In this document: in pieces, positions 1 through 5,540 of the stretch
Numbering within the stretch: position 1 is the stretch's first letter
Layout: each line of letters begins with the position of its first letter
DNA from: Desulfobacteraceae bacterium
GTDB lineage: Bacteria > Desulfobacterota > DSM-4660 > Desulfatiglandales > Desulfatiglandaceae
DNA: 6,291 nucleotides
Assembly: GCA_030589715.1 (NCBI GenBank)
Contig: JAUUVE010000135.1
Span: 1 to 6,291 of the forward strand
Reading direction: 5' to 3'
Translations under genes and position numbers: made by a program
Notes under the pieces: model-generated
What the model was told of the DNA's origin: nothing
Seen by the model: the letters and a program-made list of their open reading frames with translations, nothing else
Databases searched by the model: none

Positions 1-214
1 ATTGAACTTCCATGGTCCGATCCGGACCGACCCCGGCCCAATCCTAACCCGGATAAACCGGAATTGCGAATTGAGAAATTGAAAGTAATCTCCAGTTTGA
101 ATCTTTCAATTCCTAAATCTTTACCCCGTTAAATCCGTTTTTGCATTTAATTAACTGGGGCCTGAATTCCTAAATTTACTCACCGCTAGGTGGAATTGGT
201 AGATAGATATTCAA
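1..214. other. Noncoding leader upstream of tsaD
   Basis: No credible coding region is visible here. The left part is G+C-rich and contains a hairpin at 14-28 (GGTCCG, loop ATC, CGGACC). From 60 onward it becomes A+T-rich with GAATTG-type short repeats and inverted copies. An 11-bp direct repeat, AATTCCTAAAT, occurs at 108-118 and 165-175. I could not find a well-spaced -35/-10 pair. The tsaD start at 215 also lacks a close Shine-Dalgarno site, because the only purine-rich stretch (AGGTGG, 188-193) is about 21 bases away. The upstream gene lies outside the window, so whether tsaD has its own promoter is open. Confidence 0.6.
60..113. repeat. GAATTG-type 7-bp units with inverted copies
   Basis: Three consecutive 7-bp units begin at 61, 68 and 75 (GAATTGC, then GAATTGA, then GAAATTG). 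The opposite orientation follows: AATTGAAAG at 77-85 is matched exactly by CTTTCAATT at 103-111 across a 17-base loop. GGAATTG at 60-66 is matched exactly by CAATTCC at 107-113. The two pairings share the same right arm, so they are alternatives. There is no T-run after the stem, so this is not an obvious terminator. Confidence 0.6.
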
Positions 215-1243
215 ATGATCATTTTGGGAATAGACACATCCTGCGACGACACTTCTGCCGGAGTGGTAGAGGGTGGGTGTCATGTTCTTTCAAATGTCGT
301 GCAGTCTCAGGTCAGGCTCCATCATCCCCATGGGGGCGTTGTGCCTGAGCTTGCCTCCAGGGAACACCTAAGGAATATCATGCCTGTGGTCCAGGAGTCC
401 CTCTCCCAAGCCAAAGTCCAGATGGCCGACCTGGATGGCATTGCAGTAACAGTGGGACCAGGGCTTGTGGGATCCCTATTGGTAGGGCTTTACTATGCCA
501 AGGGCCTCACCTATGTTTATGACATTCCAATGGCGGCCATTAACCACCTGGAAGGCCATATCCTCTCCATCTTCCTGGAGGAGGTTGCCCCTCCCTTTCC
601 CTTTGTGGCCCTGACCGTATCAGGAGGGCATACCTCTTTGTATCATGTGGAAGGGTACGGCCGGTACGCCCTCATGGGACAGTCCCTTGACGATGCCGCC
701 GGAGAGGCCTTTGATAAGGTTGCCAAGATCCTTGGGCTAGGGTATCCTGGAGGGATTGCCATTGAGGACTCTTCCCGTGATGGCCTCAAAGACAGGATCA
801 AGTTCCCGCGGGCATACCTCTCCAGCGAATCTCTCGACTTTAGTTTTAGCGGCCTCAAGACCGCCGTATCACTATATATCAAGAGATGGCACAATAATCA
901 GGTAGAGGCCGACAATGTGACGCCGTCCGACATAGCGGCCTCCTTTCAAGAGGCAGTTATCGACGTACTAGTCCGGAAGGTCCTGATGGCTAGAGAAAAA
1001 ACCGGGGTCAGCTCTGTGGTGGTGGCGGGTGGTGTAGCCTGCAACAAGAGGCTTCGGGCAAGATTGCTTGAGGCTGCATCTGGGGAGGATGTTGAGGTCT
1101 ACTATCCACGGCCAGAGTATTGCACGGATAACGGGGCCATGATTGCAGTGGCAGGCTATCACCGGCTCTCATCCGGTGAGAGGGCCGGCCTGTCCATGGA
1201 TGTGAGATCCAAGTTTCCCATTCAAGACCTGACGCCATTATAA
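215..1243 (+). CDS. tsaD: tRNA N6-adenosine threonylcarbamoyltransferase TsaD
   Basis: TsaD (Kae1/YgjD/Gcp family) transfers the threonylcarbamoyl group from threonylcarbamoyl-AMP to A37 of ANN-decoding tRNAs, giving t6A. In bacteria it works in the cytoplasm with TsaB and TsaE. The 342-residue length is typical. It opens with GIDTSCDDTS (residues 5-14), the ASKHA-fold phosphate loop. The metal-binding histidines are in NHLEGH (H111 and H115), with the partner aspartate in TDNGAMIA (D305). Other family landmarks are SGGHTSLY (136-143), the DDAAGEAFDK segment (159-168), GYPGG (176-180), SGLKT (212-216) and AGGVACN (271-277). The ATG at 215 gives the canonical N-terminus even though no good ribosome site lies close upstream. 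The gene ends 19 bp before the DUF2062 gene, probably in one transcript. Identity is secure. Confidence 0.98.
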   Translation: MIILGIDTSCDDTSAGVVEGGCHVLSNVVQSQVRLHHPHGGVVPELASREHLRNIMPVVQESLSQAKVQMADLDGIAVTVGPGLVGSLLVGLYYAKGLTYVYDIPMAAINHLEGHILSIFLEEVAPPFPFVALTVSGGHTSLYHVEGYGRYALMGQSLDDAAGEAFDKVAKILGLGYPGGIAIEDSSRDGLKDRIKFPRAYLSSESLDFSFSGLKTAVSLYIKRWHNNQVEADNVTPSDIAASFQEAVIDVLVRKVLMAREKTGVSSVVVAGGVACNKRLRARLLEAASGEDVEVYYPRPEYCTDNGAMIAVAGYHRLSSGERAGLSMDVRSKFPIQDLTPL

Positions 1244-1262
1244 ACCATTTAGGCACACGACC

Positions 1263-1781
1263 GTGAAATTTCAAAGACAGCTCAAATATTACTATCTCAG
1301 ATTTATTCGCTTGAGGGGTGAGCCCCGCGAACTGGCCCTCGGGATGGCACTCGGAATATTTTCCGGAATGATGCCCATATTGCCCTTTCAAACGGCCTTG
1401 GCTGTGGCCTTGGCTATATTTTTTAAGGTCAGCAAGATTACGGCTGCCTTGGGCACCTGGGTCTCTAATCCCTTTAACTGGTATTTCCTGTATTATTACA
1501 GCTACAAATTGGGAGCTTTCATTCTAGGGACCCCGGAAAAAAGCCCTGTTTTCTCATCCGTTATGACTTCCATCCGATCAGGTGAGGAATCCATGGTGAT
1601 CTTGAGGGAGATCTTGGGGGCAGGGGGCATCTTCGTCTCCACCTTTCTCTTGGGCGGATTGGTTATGGGTTTCGTTGTAGCAACCCCCTCTTATCTCCTC
1701 TTTTTGTACATATTCAAGCACATAAGGACCTGGCGTCGAGCAAGGAAGGGACACAGAAATCGGCGCCTTCAGGAGCAATAA
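1263..1781 (+). CDS. DUF2062 family integral membrane protein
   Basis: This is a 172-residue membrane protein with the hallmarks of the DUF2062 family, whose biochemical function is unknown. A basic, aromatic N-terminus (residues 1-24) is followed by a hydrophobic stretch (about 25-55) containing the family-type MPILPFQTALA segment (37-47). Next is GTWVSNPFNW (64-73), containing the conserved T-x-x-S-N-P element, then a second hydrophobic segment (about 70-89). A polar loop of roughly 30 residues precedes a long hydrophobic pair (about 118-151). The C-terminus is strongly basic (RRARKGHRNRR, 158-168), suggesting a cytoplasmic tail. The start is GTG at 1263, with AGG at 1251-1253 as a weak ribosome site. 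The stop overlaps the rsmA ATG. DUF2062 genes beside tsaD or rsmA are familiar in Desulfobacterota, but a shared role is not established. Confidence 0.9.
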   Translation: MKFQRQLKYYYLRFIRLRGEPRELALGMALGIFSGMMPILPFQTALAVALAIFFKVSKITAALGTWVSNPFNWYFLYYYSYKLGAFILGTPEKSPVFSSVMTSIRSGEESMVILREILGAGGIFVSTFLLGGLVMGFVVATPSYLLFLYIFKHIRTWRRARKGHRNRRLQEQ

Positions 1782-1783
1782 TG
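1771..1783 (+). promoter_or_regulatory. Ribosome site and TAATG overlap coupling DUF2062 to rsmA
   Basis: AGGAG at 1771-1775 lies inside the last codons of the DUF2062 gene, five bases before the rsmA ATG at 1781. The upstream stop TAA (1779-1781) shares one base with that ATG. This is the classic layout for translational coupling by reinitiation, and it supports the rsmA start chosen here. Confidence 0.8.
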
Positions 1784-2617
1784 CCCCGGGTAGATTTTCG
1801 ACCCAAGAAAGGGCTTGGTCAGCATTTCCTTCTTGATTCCAAAATCACCAAAAAGATCCTCGCTCGATCCAGATTCGGAGTCTCCGATCTGGTACTGGAA
1901 ATAGGGTCTGGGCGTGGTGCCTTGACACTACCCCTCGCCCGATCGGTCGGCCACGTGGTGGCCGTTGAAAAGGACCGATACCTGGCAGAGTCACTGGAGC
2001 AGAAACTCTCTGGAGCAGGAATAAGCAATGTAACCCTAATCAATGACGATATCCTTTCATTTGACTTGAGCAAGATATTCCCAGCCGGCTCAGGGAAAAT
2101 CCAAGTCATTGGGAATCTACCATACAATATATCATCCCCTATCCTCCATAAGCTCACAGAAAACCGAAGCCTGATTGCCAGGGCTGTTCTCATGTTCCAG
2201 TTGGAGGTTGCGGCCAGATTGACCGCCTCTGCCGGTGGGAAGGCATATGGTGCCATTACTCTGCTTGTAAGGTATCACGCAAATCCAACACCACTGTTTG
2301 AGGTGTCCAAAGAGGCCTTTTATCCGAGGCCGAAGGTTGACTCCATGGTGATAGAGCTTAACTTTGAGCAGCCTTATCCTTGCCAGGATGTCAATCTAGA
2401 AGATTTTAAGAGGGTGGTCAGGGGGGCCTTTGTCCATCGCCGCAAAACCCTGCTAAATTCGCTCAAAGGCTCTTTTCCCCCTTGGACCATTGAGATGCTC
2501 GTGAAGGCAATGAAGGAATGTGACATTGATCCTAAGAGACGTGCCGAAACCCTAACTATGGATGAATTCCTGTGCCTTGCCTCAGCCCTAAGAATTGACA
2601 AAAGGCCAAGCAATTGA
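1781..2617 (+). CDS. rsmA: 16S rRNA (adenine1518/1519-N6)-dimethyltransferase RsmA
   Basis: RsmA (KsgA) uses four S-adenosylmethionine molecules to dimethylate two adjacent adenines in helix 45 of 16S rRNA during late 30S assembly. Loss of the methylation is the classical route to kasugamycin resistance. At 278 residues it is the normal size. Visible motifs are KKGLGQHFL (9-17), the SAM-binding motif I EIGSGRGALT (40-49), the acidic VEKD (62-65) that contacts the ribose, NDD (88-90), and the catalytic motif IV NLPYNISSP (112-120). YPRPKVDS (181-188), VHRRKTL (218-224) and RRAETL (253-258) follow in the C-terminal rRNA-contacting part. Nothing is missing. The start overlaps the preceding stop and has a good AGGAG site. 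Its SAM comes from MetK, encoded about 1 kb downstream, and its SAH product is the substrate of AhcY at the right edge. Confidence 0.98.
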   Translation: MPRVDFRPKKGLGQHFLLDSKITKKILARSRFGVSDLVLEIGSGRGALTLPLARSVGHVVAVEKDRYLAESLEQKLSGAGISNVTLINDDILSFDLSKIFPAGSGKIQVIGNLPYNISSPILHKLTENRSLIARAVLMFQLEVAARLTASAGGKAYGAITLLVRYHANPTPLFEVSKEAFYPRPKVDSMVIELNFEQPYPCQDVNLEDFKRVVRGAFVHRRKTLLNSLKGSFPPWTIEMLVKAMKECDIDPKRRAETLTMDEFLCLASALRIDKRPSN

Positions 2618-2758
2618 TATCTGAGCAGGACTTGTTCCTATGGGAGCAGCACCATTGCCCCGTCTCCCAAATGCTGTGCTCCCTGCTTTGGAGGACCAGG
2701 ATTGGACCTGTGGAGTAGGAGTAGCCATCTTGTGGGAATCTACTTATAGGGCGTAGTC
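2618..2758. other. Intergenic region between rsmA and panC
   Basis: This 141-bp gap splits the rsmA block from the panC-metK pair. It contains the hairpin at 2642-2683, a tandem GGAGTA pair at 2712-2723, and TAGGG (2747-2751) as a modest ribosome site seven bases before panC. A loose promoter candidate is TTGGAC (2702-2707) followed 17 bases later by CCATCT, but the -10 match is poor and I do not call it. No coding sequence is visible. Confidence 0.5.
2642..2683 (+). terminator. Hairpin after rsmA, possible imperfect terminator or processing site
   Basis: GGGAGCA (2642-2648) pairs perfectly with TGCTCCC (2677-2683). GCA (2649-2651) can extend the stem with TGC (2672-2674) across a two-base bulge. 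It starts 25 bases after the rsmA stop. The following bases, TGCTTTGGAGG, contain only three consecutive T residues, so it is not a standard intrinsic terminator. GGGAG can alternatively pair with CTCCC at 2664-2668, giving a smaller competing hairpin. A terminator, an mRNA stabiliser or an attenuator would all fit. Confidence 0.4.
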
Positions 2759-3631
2759 ATGGAAGTCATAGAATCCCGCAAACAAATGCAAGAAAGAGCA
2801 GAGTCCCTGAGATTGGCCGGGCACACCGTTGCCCTGGTTCCGACCATGGGCTTTTTGCACGAAGGCCACCTGGAGTTGATGAAGGTCGGGAAAAGGCATT
2901 CCGATAAGCTGATCATAAGCATATTTGTCAACCCCACCCAGTTTGGTCCCAGCGAAGACCTTGGCAAGTATCCGAGAGACACTGAAGGTGACCTGGAAAA
3001 GGCTCGAAAGGTTGGAGTCGATTTTGTCTTTTTGCCTTCCACCCAGGAGATGTATCCTGAGGGTTATCAAACAAGATTACAGGTTGAGAGGGTCACCCAA
3101 CACCTCTGCGGTATTTCCAGGCCCGGTCACTTTGAAGGTGTCGCCACGGTTGTTGCCAAGTTGCTCAATATCACAAAGCCTCATATGGCAATCTTCGGAC
3201 AGAAGGATTTTCAGCAACTGACGGTTATCAGCCGAATGGTTATGGACCTCAACATGGACATCCAGATCATTGGCGTTCCTACTGTCAGGGAACCCGATGG
3301 GCTGGCCATGAGTTCTCGCAATAAATTTCTGAGCCCCGAGGAGAGAGAATCTGCACTCTCACTGAGAAAATCACTTGATCTGGCCGGGGAGATGTTCATG
3401 GAGGGCGAAAGGGGTGCCAGGGTTATTAAGAAGGCAATTGAGTCATTGATACTTAGTCACCCCCATACTGAGATTGATTATGTGACCCTTTGTGATCCCG
3501 TGACACTTGAAGATGTTGAAACTCTTACGGATGAGACCCTCCTGGCCCTGGCTGTCAGGGTCGGAACAACTAGACTGATCGATAACCGGGTCCTCTGCAA
3601 GGGCTCGGATCAAATCATCTCTAGGAGCTGA
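2759..3631 (+). CDS. panC: Pantothenate synthetase (pantoate--beta-alanine ligase) PanC
   Basis: PanC joins pantoate and beta-alanine with ATP, through a pantoyl-adenylate intermediate, to make pantothenate, the precursor of coenzyme A. It is a cytosolic enzyme with a nucleotidyltransferase Rossmann fold. The protein is 290 residues, as usual. The HIGH-type ATP motif lies in PTMGFLHEGH (28-37), and FVNPTQFGP (56-64) lines the active site. LCGISRPGHFEGVATVV (116-132) is the strongly conserved central block. GQKDFQQ (147-153) and REPDGLAMSSRN (177-188, with the KMSKS-equivalent MSSRN) complete the catalytic domain. The C-terminal domain ends with TRLIDN (271-276). No panB or panD is visible in the window. 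It is followed after 31 bp by metK, so the two are probably cotranscribed although they belong to different pathways. Confidence 0.98.
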   Translation: MEVIESRKQMQERAESLRLAGHTVALVPTMGFLHEGHLELMKVGKRHSDKLIISIFVNPTQFGPSEDLGKYPRDTEGDLEKARKVGVDFVFLPSTQEMYPEGYQTRLQVERVTQHLCGISRPGHFEGVATVVAKLLNITKPHMAIFGQKDFQQLTVISRMVMDLNMDIQIIGVPTVREPDGLAMSSRNKFLSPEERESALSLRKSLDLAGEMFMEGERGARVIKKAIESLILSHPHTEIDYVTLCDPVTLEDVETLTDETLLALAVRVGTTRLIDNRVLCKGSDQIISRS

Positions 3632-3650
3632 ATTTGATATTCCAAATTGA

Positions 3651-3656
3651 AAGGAG
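3651..3656 (+). promoter_or_regulatory. Strong ribosome binding site for metK
   Basis: AAGGAG lies six bases before the metK ATG at 3663 and is the best Shine-Dalgarno match in the window. It fits a gene expected to be highly translated. The 31-bp panC-metK gap is too short to hold a promoter together with a SAM riboswitch. Confidence 0.8.
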
Positions 3657-3662
3657 AGCTTT

Positions 3663-4829
3663 ATGAAATCGTCAAATTTCCTCTTCACCTCCGAGTCGGT
3701 TACCGAGGGGCACCCTGATAAGGTAGCTGACCAGATATCCGACAACATCCTGGATAAGATGCTTGAGCAGGACCCAAGGTCCCGCGTGGCTTGTGAAACC
3801 ATGGTAACCACTGGCATGGCCATCATCGCGGGCGAAATCACCACCGAGGCATATGTGGACATGCCGGGGGTCGTAAGGGAAACCATCAAAGACATAGGTT
3901 ACCACAATTCATCTATGGGTTTCGATTGGGAGACCTGTGCCGTCATCTCCACCATAGACAAGCAATCTACGGATATTGCCATGGGTGTAGATGAAGGAAA
4001 CGGCCTTTTCAAGGAGCAGGGTGCTGGCGATCAGGGCTTGATGTTTGGATATGCGTGTAAAGATACCCCAACTCTGATGCCCATGCCCCTCTTCCTTGCC
4101 CATGGCCTTACAAAAAGACTGGCCCACGTTAGGAAATCAGGCCAATTCCCATGGCTGAGGCCAGACGGCAAGTCCCAGGTAACCGTAGAATATGTGGACG
4201 GCAGGCCATCCAGGATTCACACGGTGGTTATTGCCGCGCAACATAATCCGGATGTGGATTACGATACCCTTCGAGAATCAATAATTGAGAAGGTGATCAT
4301 GGAGGTGATCCCAAAAGAGATGTTGGATAAGAACACACAGCATTTTATCAACACCACGGGCCGCTTTATAATAGGGGGACCTTTAGGGGACTGCGGCCTT
4401 ACTGGCCGAAAGATCATCATGGACACTTACGGGGGCTTCGGCTACCACGGAGGCGGGGCATTTTCCGGAAAAGATCCCTCCAAGGTGGATAGGAGCGCCT
4501 CATACATGTGTCGCTATATTGTAAAAAATATTGTAGCTGCAGGGCTCGCCGAAAGGTGTGAGATACAGGTAGCATATACCATCGGGCGAGCCGAACCGGT
4601 CTCTGTTCTGGTTGGGGCCTATGGTACCGGTGTTGTTTCCAGCAGGGAATTGACCGAGATCATAAAAGATCACTTTGACCTCCGACCAGCCGCAATCATC
4701 GAAAGGTTGGACCTCCTGAGGCCCATATATAGGAAAACCTGCAATTATGGACACTTTGGCCGCGAACTCCCTGAGTTCACATGGGAAAAGACCGACATGG
4801 TGGAAACGCTCAAGAGAGCAGTAAAATAG
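3663..4829 (+). CDS. metK: S-adenosylmethionine synthetase (methionine adenosyltransferase)
   Basis: MetK makes S-adenosylmethionine from methionine and ATP and hydrolyses the bound triphosphate. It is a cytosolic enzyme that works as a dimer or tetramer with Mg2+ and K+. The 388 residues match the bacterial family. Residues matching the E. coli active site are visible: EGHPDK (15-20, with H17, D19 and K20), E45 in ACETMV, GAGDQGLMFGYA (120-131), PDGKSQV (167-173, with D168 and K170), GRK (248-250) and the phosphate-binding GGGAFSGKDPSK (263-274). The order of the three repeated alpha/beta domains is intact and no key residue is missing. It sits 31 bp after panC and 711 bp before ahcY. It supplies methyl donor for RsmA upstream, and the SAH made by such methylations goes to AhcY. 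Confidence 0.98.
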   Translation: MKSSNFLFTSESVTEGHPDKVADQISDNILDKMLEQDPRSRVACETMVTTGMAIIAGEITTEAYVDMPGVVRETIKDIGYHNSSMGFDWETCAVISTIDKQSTDIAMGVDEGNGLFKEQGAGDQGLMFGYACKDTPTLMPMPLFLAHGLTKRLAHVRKSGQFPWLRPDGKSQVTVEYVDGRPSRIHTVVIAAQHNPDVDYDTLRESIIEKVIMEVIPKEMLDKNTQHFINTTGRFIIGGPLGDCGLTGRKIIMDTYGGFGYHGGGAFSGKDPSKVDRSASYMCRYIVKNIVAAGLAERCEIQVAYTIGRAEPVSVLVGAYGTGVVSSRELTEIIKDHFDLRPAAIIERLDLLRPIYRKTCNYGHFGRELPEFTWEKTDMVETLKRAVK

Positions 4830-4842
4830 GGGAACCGTCCAC

Positions 4843-4908
4843 GGAGTATTGGAGTACTGGCCTCCGGCTCGTAGACCCTCCGGCTCGGAGAGAGTGGTGG
4901 AGTAATGG
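4843..4908 (+). repeat. GGAGTAnT octamer units, + strand copies
   Basis: Two adjacent 8-bp units occupy 4843-4858 (GGAGTATT then GGAGTACT), followed by GG. A third unit, GGAGTAAT, lies at 4899-4906, again followed by GG. Units of the same family occur on the other strand at 5068-5085. The series begins 13 bases after the metK stop codon. Confidence 0.65.
4861..4890 (+). repeat. 11-bp direct repeat with small hairpin
   Basis: CCTCCGGCTCG occurs at 4861-4871 and again exactly at 4877-4887, separated by five bases. The second copy also forms a compact hairpin, CTCCG-GCT-CGGAG, at 4878-4890. It lacks a T-run, so I do not call it a terminator. Confidence 0.65.
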
Positions 4909-5067
4909 GTTGATAGAAAAGACTGACACTGAGTTACAAAGGCTGAATATGTTTGCATACCAGCTTGAAGCCGGACAGGTTGCATCGCTTTGAGGATTTG
5001 AAAAAGGCGGGCGATTGGAGCAGCCAGCTATCCCGCGTAGTGTTGGGCTTCTCATTTCAGAAAAAGG

Positions 5068-5085
5068 CCAATGCTCCATTACTCC
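5068..5085 (-). repeat. Inverted copies of the GGAGTAnT octamer
   Basis: Read on the - strand, this stretch is GGAGTAATGGAGCATTGG, two 8-bp units plus GG. It matches the + strand units at 4843-4860 at 15 of 18 positions. Its first ten bases are an exact inverted match to GGAGTAATGG at 4899-4908. Confidence 0.65.
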
Positions 5086-5247
5086 CTGGTGTCATATGGG
5101 TATTGAGGAACATCAGAGCACAACGAAATGAACTGTGAACGGATACAAAATAGGTAATCCAGCCAGGACTATAGGCGTACAGAAAAATATTTTGTGGTTA
5201 TTGTTCCCCTCATTGGATAAAGCACAAAGAGCACGGGGCGCATGATA

Positions 5248-5275
5248 CTTGAAGCTCGAAACTTGAAACTTGGAG
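5248..5275 (+). repeat. Four tandem 7-bp units, consensus CTTGAAA
   Basis: Four contiguous heptamers start at 5248, 5255, 5262 and 5269. The third is exactly CTTGAAA, and the others differ from it at one or two positions (CTTGAAG, CTCGAAA and CTTGGAG in units 1, 2 and 4). A related stretch in the opposite orientation lies at 5411-5431. Confidence 0.7.
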
Positions 5276-5300
5276 ATACATAGTCATTTCTGGTGGTTAT

Positions 5301-5315
5301 CGAGCTTCCAGCTCG
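5301..5315 (+). repeat. Perfect 6-bp stem hairpin
   Basis: CGAGCT (5301-5306), loop TCC, AGCTCG (5310-5315). The left arm plus loop also mirrors the start of the heptamer array: GAAGCTCG at 5251-5258 is an exact inverted match to CGAGCTTC at 5301-5308. A local hairpin and a longer-range pairing would therefore compete. No T-run follows. Confidence 0.5.
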
Positions 5316-5410
5316 CCCTGGTGCGACTGGATTTGGCCACTCTGCCTTCCCCAGAGCTCTTTCTGTGCGCCTTTCTTTTCAGCGTCATTTGGGTGATCAG
5401 GTCTGGGCCA

Positions 5411-5431
5411 GGGTTTCAAATTTCCAGTTTC
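5411..5431 (-). repeat. Degenerate inverted relative of the CTTGAAA heptamers
   Basis: On the - strand, GAAACTGGAAA (5421-5431) matches GAAACTTGAAA at 5258-5268 at 10 of 11 positions, and a further TTTGAAA-like unit follows at 5414-5420. The match is imperfect and short, so this is a weaker call than the array at 5248-5275. Confidence 0.45.
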
Positions 5432-5527
5432 TCTCAGCAACAGAACATCTTTAAAAATCGCATGCCAGATTACCCCAAAAACTTTTTCTTGAAAGCTATA
5501 AGGCAACAGTGAATTAGTTTGGACATG

Positions 5528-5533
5528 AAAGGA
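5528..5533 (+). promoter_or_regulatory. Ribosome binding site for ahcY
   Basis: AAAGGA lies seven bases before the ATG at 5541. This decides the start: a nearer-upstream ATG at 5525 is in a different frame and has no ribosome site of its own. Confidence 0.7.
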
Positions 5534-5540
5534 TCAAACA

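Larger units (their letters stand above)
4830..5540. other. 711-bp noncoding, repeat-containing gap between metK and ahcY
   Basis: No convincing gene is visible. The short open frames here have no recognisable domain or ribosome site, and some of their residues come directly from translated short repeats. The region holds octamer units at its left (4843-4906) with inverted copies at 5068-5085. A heptamer array follows at 5248-5275 with an inverted relative near 5421-5431. There is also a 10-bp palindrome, AAAATATTTT (5184-5193), and a hairpin at 5301-5315. Weak promoter-like elements are TTGTGG (5192-5197) with GATAAA (5216-5221, 18-base spacing), and an isolated TATAAG (5497-5502) closer to ahcY. 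No intrinsic terminator with a T-run follows metK, and no SAH or SAM riboswitch core was recognised. Confidence 0.6.

Noticed and set aside
60..113. CRISPR-like array
   Set aside because: Units are only 7 bp, contiguous and without spacers, so this is short tandem repetition rather than a repeat-spacer array.
1008..1391. 127-codon - strand open frame across the tsaD/DUF2062 junction
   Set aside because: Antisense to two well-supported genes, with a His/Pro/Arg-rich composition typical of shadow frames.
4830..4890. Intrinsic terminator after metK
   Set aside because: The CTCCG-GCT-CGGAG hairpin and the CCGT/ACGG pairing at 4837-4844 are short and neither is followed by a T-run.
4500..4985. 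161-codon open frame on the - strand overlapping metK
   Set aside because: It is largely antisense to the unmistakable MetK C-terminal domain, and the rest is reverse-translated octamer repeat (QYSNTP-like).
4781..5138. Two overlapping short open frames after metK that might be a broken gene, with an NGLIEKTDTE stretch and an RFEDL stretch recalling four-helix-bundle (intervening-sequence) proteins
   Set aside because: The similarity is only a few residues, the order of the two motifs is wrong for that family, there is no ribosome site, and the first frame overlaps the end of metK. Part of the peptide is simply the translated octamer repeat.
5192..5221. sigma70-type promoter TTGTGG / GATAAA with 18-base spacing
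   Set aside because: Only about half of the positions in each box match the consensus, and it lies about 320 bp before ahcY. Kept as a remark in the gap description only.
5140..5300. Possible SAH riboswitch before ahcY, prompted by the CACGGGGCGC stretch near 5232
   Set aside because: The conserved core of that class (GAGGAGCGCUGC-like) and the accompanying pseudoknot arms are not visible. A short G+C-rich stretch alone is not evidence.
5270..5512. 80-codon open frame (+) and a 69-codon open frame (-) in the metK-ahcY gap
   Set aside because: No recognisable domain, no ribosome site for the + frame, repeat-derived residues, and mutual overlap on opposite strands. Neither can be supported as a gene.
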